This document shows, piece by piece, positions 43,023-50,828 of a stretch of DNA of 64,000 nt. Each line of letters opens with the position of its first letter. The stretch's first letter is position 1. A program made the translations under genes and the position numbers. The stretch covers positions 170,562 to 234,561 of the forward strand of contig NZ_JBGJZM010000003.1 in the NCBI RefSeq assembly GCF_042610425.1, given 5' to 3'. Below the pieces are notes generated by a model. The model ran no database searches, was not told the DNA's origin, and saw nothing but the letters and a program-made list of their open reading frames with translations. The stretch comes from Ectobacillus sp042610425 (GTDB lineage Bacteria > Bacillota > Bacilli > Bacillales > Bacillaceae_G).

Positions 43023-43081
43023 AATCGAACCCACTAGAACCAGTCTATCATACTGGTGGCGCACCATTTGCCTTCCCCATT
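43011..43081 (-). ncRNA. tRNA-like element with degenerate acceptor stem
   Basis: On the minus strand the fold has a short D arm (GGC / GCC with a 9-base loop holding GG). The anticodon arm is CCAGT-ATGATAG-ACTGG (7-base loop, U33 in place, nominal anticodon GAT). It continues with a 5-base variable region and an intact T arm, GTGGG-TTCGATT-CCCAC. The acceptor strands pair over only three or four bases and no CCA follows. It may be a decayed tRNA or a functional tRNA-like RNA. The B. cereus group is reported to make a tRNA-like RNA called tRNA-Other; identity with this element is not established. Confidence 0.6.
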
Positions 43082-43155
43082 GATCAATTGTAAAAATTGA
43101 TTATGGTTGTATTTTCTTGTAATTTCATAATACTTTATCTTGTTAAAAAAATAAA

Positions 43156-44286
43156 CTAGTTTATATTAATATTTTTGTAAATTATTTGACCATTTACCAT
43201 CGTTATTGTGGGCTTTGCTAAGTAGTGAAATGGATGATGAGACCAAAGGACAATATCAGCATCCTTGCCTATTTCTAAGCTTCCAATTCGGTGATCCTGC
43301 TTTAGATTTCTAGCAGGATTAATGGTAATGGCACGGAGTGCATTGTCTTCCGATAAGCCCTCACGAACAGCAATAGCAGCGCATAAATTTAAGTATTGAA
43401 TGGGTGTGTACGGATGGTCCGTCGTGATTGAAATATCAACTCCGACCTCATCTAGTTTAGCATATGTGCTCCATGACTTGTTTTTTAACTCCACTTTGGA
43501 TTTTCTTGTGAACGTTGGGCCAACGCTTACTTGTAAGTTTCGTCCAGCCAGTTCTTCTGCAATTAGATGTCCTTCGGTACAGTGTTCAATACGTAAATCC
43601 AAATTAAATTCATCAGCTAACCGAATGGCAGTTAGAATGTCGTCTGCGCGGTGTGCATGAATGCGAACCGGAATTTCACGATTGAGAGCTTGTAAAATAG
43701 GCTTGATTCGAAAATCCGTTGATCTACCATATTGCTGTGCTTCGTAGAAGGTTTCGCGCAGCATACCCATAATACCCATTCTTGTAATGGATGCATCGCT
43801 TCCATTACTATGAACGCGTTTCGGATTTTCTCCGAGTGCAATTTTTAATCCGGCTGGCTCCTCGATGACCATATTTGAGATGTTTTTACCTGCAGTTTTC
43901 ATCACACAGGTTGTTCCACCAATGACGTTTTGGCTTCCTGGCATAACGTGAACGGTAGTAATTCCATGTTTTATTGCATCATGAAATGCAATATCAAGCG
44001 GATATATGCCGTCAATCGAACGAATATGGGGAGTTAAGGCTTCGATTGTATCATTTGCATCATTTCCTGCCCAGCCTGTTCCTTCATCATATAAACCGAG
44101 ATGCGTATGCACATCGATAAAGCCAGGAAACAAATACATGCCCATTCCATCAATAATTTGCATATCGCTGCTTGGTGTAATAGTGGGTTGAATTGCACGG
44201 ATTTTACCATTTTCTACAAGAAGATCTCCATGTAATTTTTGTGCAGTGATGGGAAAAATAGTTGCGTTTTGGAATAATATTTTCAT
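43156..44286 (-). CDS. Amidohydrolase family protein (imidazolonepropionase-like)
   Basis: Metal-dependent hydrolase of 376 residues. Ligands visible: FIDVHTHLG, the histidines in RIHAHRADD and IEHCTEGH, and the aspartate in ITTDHPYTP. The composite-domain end NPARNLKQDHRIGSLEIGKDADIVLW is standard. It resembles the imidazolonepropionase-related group; substrate unknown. It lies 14 bp after the yfhF-like gene on the same strand, so the two are likely co-transcribed. Confidence 0.85.
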   Translation of the reverse strand: MKILFQNATIFPITAQKLHGDLLVENGKIRAIQPTITPSSDMQIIDGMGMYLFPGFIDVHTHLGLYDEGTGWAGNDANDTIEALTPHIRSIDGIYPLDIAFHDAIKHGITTVHVMPGSQNVIGGTTCVMKTAGKNISNMVIEEPAGLKIALGENPKRVHSNGSDASITRMGIMGMLRETFYEAQQYGRSTDFRIKPILQALNREIPVRIHAHRADDILTAIRLADEFNLDLRIEHCTEGHLIAEELAGRNLQVSVGPTFTRKSKVELKNKSWSTYAKLDEVGVDISITTDHPYTPIQYLNLCAAIAVREGLSEDNALRAITINPARNLKQDHRIGSLEIGKDADIVLWSHHPFHYLAKPTITMVNGQIIYKNININ

Positions 44287-44300
44287 CGTAAACCCCTTAG

Positions 44301-45194
44301 CTACTTTAAAATTGTAGACAATGCTTCCTCAAGATTAGGATAAGTAAATGTAAACCCATGTTGCATGACTTTCTCTGGTAGTACACGCTGCCCTTCTAAA
44401 ACAAGTATACTCATTTCACCAAGAATTAGTTTTAGTGCGAAGGATGGAACAGGAGTCCAGTGGGGTCGTTTCATTACTTTCCCAATTACCTTTCCAAATT
44501 CCTTCATCGTGAGGGGCTTAGGTGCCGTTACATTGATTGGCCCTTTTATTTGTTCATTTTCTAGGGCGAATACAATCATACGTGCAACGTCCTCTACATG
44601 AATCCATGAAACCCATTGCTTTCCAGATCCTATCGTTCCACCAGCAAAGAGACGGTAGGGAAGTGTCATACTCGGCAGAGCTCCTCCGTTGCCAAGAACG
44701 ATTCCAAACCGAGTGAATACCGTGCGCATACCTAGATTCTCTGCCTGTTTTGCTTCCGCTTCCCATTTATCAACTGTCGTCGCTAGAAAGTCGTTACCTG
44801 CGTTACGATTATTCTCAGTAAAGGTTTCGGTAAGTGAGGTACCATAATACCCAATTGCGCTTGCGTTAATAAATACATGTGGCCGATTGCTTTGCTTGGA
44901 AAGCTGCTGCAAAAGTGCTTGTGTCGTAGTAACGCGACTACTTACAATTTGTTGTTTCTTTGTTTCTGTCCAGCGACCGCTATTAATTGGTTCACCAGCT
45001 AAATTGATGACAGCATCGACATATGGAATAGGCAATGTTTCATTTGTTGCTTGCCATTTTATATAGTATATATTAGATTGTTCTGTTGCTCTACTACTTC
45101 TTGTTAGGACGTATAGTGTATGTCCTTTGCTTGTCAAAAGTGAGCAAAGGGCTTTTCCAATGAAACCAGTGCCGCCAGAAATTAATATGTTCAT
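44301..45194 (-). CDS. yfhF: TIGR01777 family NAD-dependent epimerase-like protein
   Basis: Short-chain/extended dehydrogenase-type protein of 297 residues. The N-terminal nucleotide site is ILISGGTGFIGKALC and the YYG motif lies in INASAIGYYG. The C-terminal DUF1731-type segment (PSFALKLILGEMSILVLEGQRVLPEKV) is typical of TIGR01777 proteins. Reaction unknown. The start at 45194 follows GGGAGTGA; the open frame runs to 45203. It is divergent from recX, as in other Bacillus. Confidence 0.88.
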   Translation of the reverse strand: MNILISGGTGFIGKALCSLLTSKGHTLYVLTRSSRATEQSNIYYIKWQATNETLPIPYVDAVINLAGEPINSGRWTETKKQQIVSSRVTTTQALLQQLSKQSNRPHVFINASAIGYYGTSLTETFTENNRNAGNDFLATTVDKWEAEAKQAENLGMRTVFTRFGIVLGNGGALPSMTLPYRLFAGGTIGSGKQWVSWIHVEDVARMIVFALENEQIKGPINVTAPKPLTMKEFGKVIGKVMKRPHWTPVPSFALKLILGEMSILVLEGQRVLPEKVMQHGFTFTYPNLEEALSTILK

Positions 45195-45317
45195 GGCTAT
45201 CACTCCCTATTATATATATGTTGATTCGTTGAAATTGAGATACGTGTGCTACAATAATTTAGAGTGAAGTTACAATGGGATAACCAAATTTAATATCCCA
45301 ATTACGAGGTGAGCCAA

Positions 45318-46121
45318 ATGGCTATGATTACAAAAATTCAAGTACAAAAATCATCGAAAGAGCGTTATAACATTTACATAGACAGGGGACATGGCGAAGA
45401 ATTTGGCTTTGGTGTGGATGAGAGCACGCTTATCAAGCATGGACTTAAAAAGGGAATGGAAATAGATGAGCTAGCACTTGCCGATATTCTCTATGATGAA
45501 GAAGTACGCAAATGTTATTTACAGGCAATCGTATTTCTATCCTATCAAATGCGTACCAAACATGAGATAGAACAATATTTACGTAAGAAAGAGCTCGGCA
45601 TGGCTGTAGTGCAGGAGGCGATCAACAAACTGCAGCAAGAAGGGTACGTGAATGATCAAGAATACGCCCTTGCTTACGTTCGAACGCAATGTAACGTTGG
45701 GAAGAAAGGGCCGATTGTCATTCGGCGAGAACTAGCTGAAAAAGGTGTTATGCAAGATGTTATTACTTCTAGTTTACATGAATACCCGGAGGATAAGCAA
45801 ATTGAAAGTGCGGTTGCCTTATGTGAAAAAAAGCGGAAAACATTGAAGCAATTATCTGCCTTTCAAACGAAAAAAAAGCTTGAGGAAATGCTGATGAGAA
45901 AAGGATATCCATCTTCCATCATTGCCATTGTCACCAATGAGCAAGAAGAGCAAGACGACCGAGCAGAGTGGACAGCAGCTATGAAGCAAGGCAGAAAATT
46001 ATTTGAAAAGTATAAAGATGATGATATGACAGGAAAAATAAAGATCAAGCAAAGCTTATACAGAAAAGGATTTAAGCTTGATTTAATTGAGCAAATCATT
46101 CAAGAGCTTTCGGAGGAATAA
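45318..46121 (+). CDS. recX: Regulatory protein RecX
   Basis: Modulator of RecA filaments, 267 residues, the long form seen in Bacillus. Repeated three-helix RecX units are visible: CYLQAIVFLSYQMRTKHEIEQYL, INKLQQEGYVNDQEYALAYVRT, GPIVIRRELAEKGV and a C-terminal LYRKGFKLDLIEQIIQEL. The start at 45318 (MAMITKIQV) follows GAGGTGAG; a GTG at 45309 overlaps that site. yfhH follows 67 bp later. Confidence 0.92.
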   Translation: MAMITKIQVQKSSKERYNIYIDRGHGEEFGFGVDESTLIKHGLKKGMEIDELALADILYDEEVRKCYLQAIVFLSYQMRTKHEIEQYLRKKELGMAVVQEAINKLQQEGYVNDQEYALAYVRTQCNVGKKGPIVIRRELAEKGVMQDVITSSLHEYPEDKQIESAVALCEKKRKTLKQLSAFQTKKKLEEMLMRKGYPSSIIAIVTNEQEEQDDRAEWTAAMKQGRKLFEKYKDDDMTGKIKIKQSLYRKGFKLDLIEQIIQELSEE

Positions 46122-46188
46122 CCTTTGTTAGTGTAGTACAATTATACCATTATCGGATTTTAAATTGCCTAACTTGGAGGAAAATCAT

Positions 46189-46512
46189 ATGGAAAAACGG
46201 TATAGTGAATTCTCGTACCATGAATTACAGGAAGAAATGGGAAAGTTGAAAGAAAAAGCGGTAAAAGCGGAACAGATGGGTATGATTAACGAGTACGAGG
46301 TGTTAATGCGTAAAATGGCAATGGCAAAGGCCTATACGATGGATCCCACTGAATTTGATGTGGGCGGCGTCTATGAAATTACAGACGAACCAGGTGTTCA
46401 CTTTACAATTACATATTTTAAAGGTGTATTTGCATGGGGCTACCGTGAGGGTAAGCAAGAACAAGAAGAAGAGGCATTGCCAATTTCATTATTAAAAAAA
46501 CCAGAGAAATAA
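46189..46512 (+). CDS. yfhH: YfhH family (DUF1811) protein
   Basis: Conserved protein of 107 residues with an N-terminal helical region (YHELQEEMGKLKEKAVKAEQ) and a beta-rich C-terminus (VGGVYEITDEPGVHFTITYFKGVFAWGYR). Function unknown. The start at 46189 follows TTGGAGG; the longer frame from 46165 is rejected. It always follows recX in Bacillus. A terminator overlaps its end. Confidence 0.88.
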   Translation: MEKRYSEFSYHELQEEMGKLKEKAVKAEQMGMINEYEVLMRKMAMAKAYTMDPTEFDVGGVYEITDEPGVHFTITYFKGVFAWGYREGKQEQEEEALPISLLKKPEK

Positions 46513-46528
46513 TTTTCTCTGGTTTTTG
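46496..46528. terminator. Intrinsic terminator
   Basis: Stem AAAAACCAGAGAAA / TTTTCTCTGGTTTTT spanning the yfhH stop and lying before the convergent ypzG-like gene. Confidence 0.88.
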
Positions 46529-46534
46529 GTCCAA

Positions 46535-46687
46535 TTAAAACTGCCGTTTTTTACACTCAGCTGCTAAAATAATCAAGGATTGTGTTTGCTGTGTTTGCCC
46601 ATTGACTTGGGATTTAGCTCGTTTTGGACGGGTCCAGTTGTGACGAAATAGTTCAGAGCGTGGATCTAACCCATTGCGATAGCTCAT
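46535..46687 (-). CDS. YpzG-like small protein
   Basis: A 50-residue basic protein that reads MSYRNGLDPRSELFRHNW, then TRPKRAKSQVNGQTQQTQ and a short tail. The motif HNWTRPKxAKSQVNGQTQ is that of the YpzG family of spore-formers; function unknown. Too short for standard gene callers but has GAGGTGA before the ATG. It lies next to sspK, in a region of small spore-related genes. Confidence 0.75.
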   Translation of the reverse strand: MSYRNGLDPRSELFRHNWTRPKRAKSQVNGQTQQTQSLIILAAECKKRQF

Positions 46688-46713
46688 GCGTAAGTCACCT
46701 CTTTGCTTTAATG

Positions 46714-46863
46714 TTAATCTTTATCTGCGCGCATACGTTCCTGAGGATGCGTTGCAATCGTACCATCAGGTCGTTTGGAAGAAAAACGTGCTTTTGCCTT
46801 TGGCGGACCGTCGATTTTACTGTTATTTTTCTTTTTAGAATATACTTCATTTTGCTTACCCAA
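46714..46863 (-). CDS. sspK: Small acid-soluble spore protein K
   Basis: Minor spore protein of 49 residues. The C-terminal pattern FSSKRPDGTIATHPQERMRA matches SspK, which in B. subtilis has ASKRADGSINSHPQERMRA. It starts with TTG (MGKQNEVY) after a strong GGAGGGG. SspK is made late in the forespore under sigma G in B. subtilis; I could not identify a convincing sigma G promoter here. Confidence 0.88.
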   Translation of the reverse strand: MGKQNEVYSKKKNNSKIDGPPKAKARFSSKRPDGTIATHPQERMRADKD

Positions 46864-46974
46864 GGAAAACCCCTCCTTAAGTTCTTTGATACGATGTATC
46901 AAGATTAGGATGTGCGGGAGCGTTAAGAACTATGTAAGTAATAGGGTGACAAACTTTGGCAAAGGAGCGTTGGC

Positions 46975-47241
46975 ATGAATGATATTATAGAAAAACTGAC
47001 CGTCCTTCTTATGGAAAAAAACGAAAAACTCTCATACGCACAAGGCCGAATATGGGTAGAATTGCTGTGGGGAGATTTTGAAGCTACCTATGCGCGGGCA
47101 GGCGTATATAACGGAGAAGAAATAACGGAAAAAATTGTGACGACATGGATTGAGAATCATGGGGCTCATCTTCATGAAATCGTTTCTAATAACCCGAAGT
47201 ATAAGCATTTACTTAATCGGGATGATTATACAAAGCATTAA
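46975..47241 (+). CDS. yfhJ: YfhJ (WVELL) family protein
   Basis: Small protein of 88 residues carrying the family signature RIWVELLWGDFE. The rest is helical and acidic. Function unknown; conserved at this position in Bacillus, next to yfhP. The ribosome site is AAAGGAG. Confidence 0.9.
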   Translation: MNDIIEKLTVLLMEKNEKLSYAQGRIWVELLWGDFEATYARAGVYNGEEITEKIVTTWIENHGAHLHEIVSNNPKYKHLLNRDDYTKH

Positions 47242-47279
47242 TAGGCTGATTAAGTCATCTTCTTAACCAGCCTATTTTT
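47240..47279. terminator. Intrinsic terminator
   Basis: Imperfect hairpin AATAGGCTG / CAGCCTATT followed by TTTTAA, between the convergent yfhJ and yfhP. Confidence 0.75.
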
Positions 47280-47292
47280 AATCATACGAATA

Positions 47293-48273
47293 TTAATCCG
47301 GTAATACATCCAACTTTTTACGTAGTTTTTCTTCGCTGAAAATCCATCCTGTATAGGAGCTCATGATGTTTAATTGTTTATCTAGCTGTACAATTGCAAC
47401 AAACGGGTAATAGTTTTTACTGCGATACCGTAGATCAATAAACCTTACTTCGTAGCAATTAGTAAATTCGAATATATCCCAACGATAAACTGGAGAAAAG
47501 GAAAGAAAGGCTGAAATATTTGCATCCTTTCGTGCTGCTTGTATAATGTCAGTGTCAGGAAGAGGAACTCGTTCAAATTTGTCAAAGAGCAGAATATTAC
47601 CGCGGTGAATGTGAGCTACATAATAGTACTGATCTGTTACAATGGCAAGATGATAGTGATAAAATCGCATTGTTGGTGAAATAATGACTTTTTCTACCTT
47701 ATGAAATCTCTTCTTTACAATATTTTCAATATGTGTTCGCATCACAATGCGAACGATGTAATAGATAGCCATTGCAATGTAGGAAATGAGCGCTGACATT
47801 CCTTTATTTACACCGGCGGAAATGAAGGCAATTGCAATGACATGAATAAAGAAGATAACGGCATCAAATGTATTGATTACACCAAGAGCAAGCCATTTTC
47901 GTGTAAATGGTCGAAGTGCTTGTGTACCATAAGCATTAAATATATCCACAAACACGTGGAGAAATACAGCGAGAAATGACCAAAGTAGAAGATGATATAG
48001 GGAAACGTCTGAAAAACTAAAATGGACAAATAGTCCTACTAATAAAGACCAGAGAAGTACAAATGGAATGGAATGTGTAATCCCTCGATGATTACGGATA
48101 TATTTCGCATTGTTTTGTAACTTCAAAACGGTGTCAATATCGGGAATATTTGAACCTACAATAGTTGCGAGCATAACTGCTTGCGGACCCAATGTAGTTT
48201 GCCCGATAACTGGATCAAGGGTGGCAAGTCCGCCTAATGTAATTCCCATTGCTAAATGAGTGGCTGTATCCAC
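47293..48273 (-). CDS. yfhP: YfhP family membrane metal-dependent hydrolase
   Basis: Membrane protein of 326 residues (DUF457/YdjM-type). The N-terminal MDTATHLAMG and the metal motif NHRGITHSIPF are typical, with VDIFNAYGTQALRPF in a later loop, about four membrane segments and a soluble C-terminal half. In B. subtilis YfhP is linked to control of the neighbouring yfhQ region. The start is GTG at 48273 after GGAGGT, matching the family length (about 327); the open frame to 48405 is rejected. Confidence 0.88.
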   Translation of the reverse strand: MDTATHLAMGITLGGLATLDPVIGQTTLGPQAVMLATIVGSNIPDIDTVLKLQNNAKYIRNHRGITHSIPFVLLWSLLVGLFVHFSFSDVSLYHLLLWSFLAVFLHVFVDIFNAYGTQALRPFTRKWLALGVINTFDAVIFFIHVIAIAFISAGVNKGMSALISYIAMAIYYIVRIVMRTHIENIVKKRFHKVEKVIISPTMRFYHYHLAIVTDQYYYVAHIHRGNILLFDKFERVPLPDTDIIQAARKDANISAFLSFSPVYRWDIFEFTNCYEVRFIDLRYRSKNYYPFVAIVQLDKQLNIMSSYTGWIFSEEKLRKKLDVLPD

Positions 48274-48406
48274 AAAATAACCTCCAATGAACCCAATTTT
48301 TAAAAACCGAAAGTATAGGTGTGTACAAAAAACCAAAGTTAGCCGTCTCTCTTTATTATAATAGTATTTAAATACAAAAACGAATGTTTTAAGTAGGAGG
48401 ATCATT

Positions 48407-49498
48407 TTGCACGAGCATCTTGAAATGTTAGCCGAATTTAATAAAGAACAATTTCGAAATGATTTAATACAATGGTTTGAAACGGAGCAACGCGATTTAC
48501 CTTGGCGAGAAAATAAAAATCCGTACCGAGTATGGGTTTCGGAAATTATGCTACAACAAACGCGCGTTGAAGCGGTAAAGCCGTACTATAACAATTTTAT
48601 GAAGCAGTTCCCTACATTAGAAACGTTAGCAAATGCGGATGAAGAGAAGGTGCTAAAAGCGTGGGAAGGTCTCGGATATTATTCGCGAGTACGAAATCTA
48701 CACGCTGCTGTGAAAGAAGTACAGACTCACTATAATGGTATTGTTCCAAACACAGCAGAGGAAATCGGTAAGCTAAAAGGGGTTGGCCCTTATACGCAAG
48801 GTGCCATTTTAAGCATTGCTTATGATGTTCCTGAGCCGGCTGTGGACGGAAATGTAATGCGTGTAATGTCTCGAATATTATCCATATGGGATGATATTGC
48901 TAAGCCTAAAACGCGAAAGCTCTTTGAAGCAATTATTCGAGAAGTAATATCCCACGAGAATCCATCCTATTTCAACCAAGGATTGATGGAGCTTGGAGCA
49001 CTTATTTGTATTCCAAAAAATCCGTCCTGCTTGTTATGCCCCGTGAGGGCCCATTGCCGTGCATTTCACGAAGGAGTGCAGCAAGAGCTTCCTGTTAAAA
49101 GTAAAGCAAAGGAGCCGAAAGCAGTTCCAATTGTAGCAGGAATCGTTGTCGATAAAGAGGGAAGATATGTAATACACAAACGTCCGAGCTCAGGTTTGCT
49201 TGCAAATATGTGGGAATTTCCAAACATCGAGTTGCAAGAAGGAATAAGTAATCCTAAGCAACAGCTATCCTATTACTTGAAAGAAAAGTTTAGTATCAAT
49301 GCAGACATAACGGAGTATGTAACGAACGTCTCCCATACATTTTCCCATCGCATCTGGGATATTACTGTCTATAAGGGAATGGTCTCCAATGTGAAAGAAT
49401 CGGATACGCTAAGGCTGATTGACAAAGCAGACTTTTCTCAGTATACATTTTCCCAGTCTCATAAAAAAATGTATGAACAACTCGTTCTTACCGAATAG
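48407..49498 (+). CDS. mutY: Adenine DNA glycosylase MutY
   Basis: Removes adenine mispaired with 8-oxoguanine. The 363-residue protein has the catalytic region WVSEIMLQQTRV, the helix-hairpin-helix LKGVGPYTQGAI with the conserved aspartate in EPAVDGNVMRV, and the iron-sulfur site from CIPKNPSC to CPVRAHC. A C-terminal NUDIX-like domain recognises 8-oxoguanine. It starts with TTG after TAGGAGGATC and is divergent from yfhP. Confidence 0.95.
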   Translation: MHEHLEMLAEFNKEQFRNDLIQWFETEQRDLPWRENKNPYRVWVSEIMLQQTRVEAVKPYYNNFMKQFPTLETLANADEEKVLKAWEGLGYYSRVRNLHAAVKEVQTHYNGIVPNTAEEIGKLKGVGPYTQGAILSIAYDVPEPAVDGNVMRVMSRILSIWDDIAKPKTRKLFEAIIREVISHENPSYFNQGLMELGALICIPKNPSCLLCPVRAHCRAFHEGVQQELPVKSKAKEPKAVPIVAGIVVDKEGRYVIHKRPSSGLLANMWEFPNIELQEGISNPKQQLSYYLKEKFSINADITEYVTNVSHTFSHRIWDITVYKGMVSNVKESDTLRLIDKADFSQYTFSQSHKKMYEQLVLTE

Positions 49499-49503
49499 AA
49501 CGG

Positions 49504-49540
49504 AAAGGCGTACCTCATATAAGAGAAGTACGCCTTTAAT
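49504..49540. terminator. Intrinsic terminator
   Basis: Stem AAAGGCGTAC / GTACGCCTTT between the convergent mutY and yfhS-like genes. Confidence 0.8.
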
Positions 49541-49760
49541 CATAGGAAACGTCTGTTCCGTGTGACCAATCAGCTTCATTTCGATGTAAGCCACCCCGAT
49601 CTTTTATTTCCTTCACAATTTCTTTATAAATGGTCTGGCCCTCTGCATTTAAATAGGGTAGCATTTGCTGTAAGGAATGATGGAAATAGGTTAATTCTTC
49701 TTTATCCCATTTTTGCTTTGCAATCATAGATAGTTGTGTCATATCTCTTCCTACATACAC
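49536..49760 (-). CDS. yfhS: YfhS-like small protein
   Basis: A 74-residue helical protein (MTQLSMIAKQKWDKEELTYF, then a region ending TIYKEIVKEIKDRGGL). The size and position after mutY match B. subtilis YfhS; function unknown. It starts with GTG, 9 bases after AGGAGG. Confidence 0.7.
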   Translation of the reverse strand: MYVGRDMTQLSMIAKQKWDKEELTYFHHSLQQMLPYLNAEGQTIYKEIVKEIKDRGGLHRNEADWSHGTDVSYD

Positions 49761-49898
49761 GTTATATCGCCTCCTACCGCTTCCTTATCTTGCATAAATT
49801 GTCCGATTGTTATTCTTTACATCACCTAAATTTCCTAATTTTTTTTCGGATATTTGAAAAGGGAGTTGGTTACATTATCTTATGTGGAGGTGATAATG

Positions 49899-50084
49899 AT
49901 GAATAACAACCAACCAAACAAAGTAGCATCTGGTGCCAGCATTCAAAAAACAAAACAACAAATTGCTAACTACGGGACAGAGTTTTCAACTGAAACTGAT
50001 GTTCAAGAAGTGAAAAGTTTAAATTCAAAAGCTGAAGCAAGCAAATCAAAAGCTTCAGGAAAATATCAAAATCCACAGCAATAA
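49899..50084 (+). CDS. sspE: Gamma-type small acid-soluble spore protein, single repeat
   Basis: A 61-residue asparagine- and glutamine-rich spore protein. NKVASGASIQKTKQQIANYG is typical of the gamma-type N-terminus and GTEFSTETDVQEVK is the protease-site repeat. Known gamma-type proteins normally have two such repeats and 75-95 residues. Here only one is present and the tail ends KASGKYQNPQQ. These proteins serve as an amino-acid store used on germination. The start follows GGAGGTGATA; an adjacent ATG at 49896 is an alternative. Confidence 0.88.
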   Translation: MNNNQPNKVASGASIQKTKQQIANYGTEFSTETDVQEVKSLNSKAEASKSKASGKYQNPQQ

Positions 50085-50244
50085 TGAAAACAGCACTCCT
50101 CTTCCATGGGAGTGCTGTTTTACATATATTTACTTTGTGTTTATCTTAGATGTCAGACTTTTGTTTTAAAATGTTCCTCTAACCGTTATAATAGGAGAAA
50201 ACGCTACTTACGAGTAGTCTATTGTGATGAAGGAAGGGAGAAGC

Positions 50245-50775
50245 ATGTGCATTCCCAAGGAAGGTGAAAAGGTACAAATACATAGTTATAAGCATGACGG
50301 AAACATTCATAGAATATGGGAAGAAACGACTATTTTAAAGTCAACAAAGGGAGTTATTATTGGAGCAAATGATCGAACATTTGTGACAGAATCAGATGGA
50401 CGAACATGGGTAACAAGAGAACCAGCTGTTTGTTATTTTCATGGGAGCCATTGGTTTAATATAATCGGGATGTTGAGACAAGACGGGATCTATTATTATT
50501 GTAATTTAAGCTCACCTTTTGCCTATGATGCTGAGGCACTAAAGTATATTGATTATGATTTAGATATTAAGGTATATCCAGATATGACGTATGTTTTACT
50601 TGACGAGGATGAATATGAAATGCATCGTAAGCAGATGCAATATCCGGAAGCGATTCATACCAAACTTAAGCAAAATATGAATATTCTCATCCAATGGATT
50701 CACCAAAGAAAAGGCCCTTTTGCCCCAGATTTTGTTGATATTTGGTACGAGCGCTATTTAATGTATAGAGATTAG
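50245..50775 (+). CDS. ntdP: Nucleoside tri-/diphosphate phosphatase NtdP (YgaC, DUF402)
   Basis: Phosphatase of 176 residues of the DUF402 family. The core GANDRTFVTESDGRTWVTREPA and FDxD-like YDYDLDIKVYPD with metal-binding aspartates is intact. Length equals B. subtilis YgaC (176). The start at 50245 (MCIPKEGEK) follows GGAAGGGAG; the frame to 50224 is rejected. It lies 53 bp before the ABC exporter, as in Bacillus. Confidence 0.9.
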   Translation: MCIPKEGEKVQIHSYKHDGNIHRIWEETTILKSTKGVIIGANDRTFVTESDGRTWVTREPAVCYFHGSHWFNIIGMLRQDGIYYYCNLSSPFAYDAEALKYIDYDLDIKVYPDMTYVLLDEDEYEMHRKQMQYPEAIHTKLKQNMNILIQWIHQRKGPFAPDFVDIWYERYLMYRD

Positions 50776-50828
50776 AGGCCTGCTGATCATATTCAGCAGG
50801 TTTCTTACCGCATAGGGGGAATGGTTGT

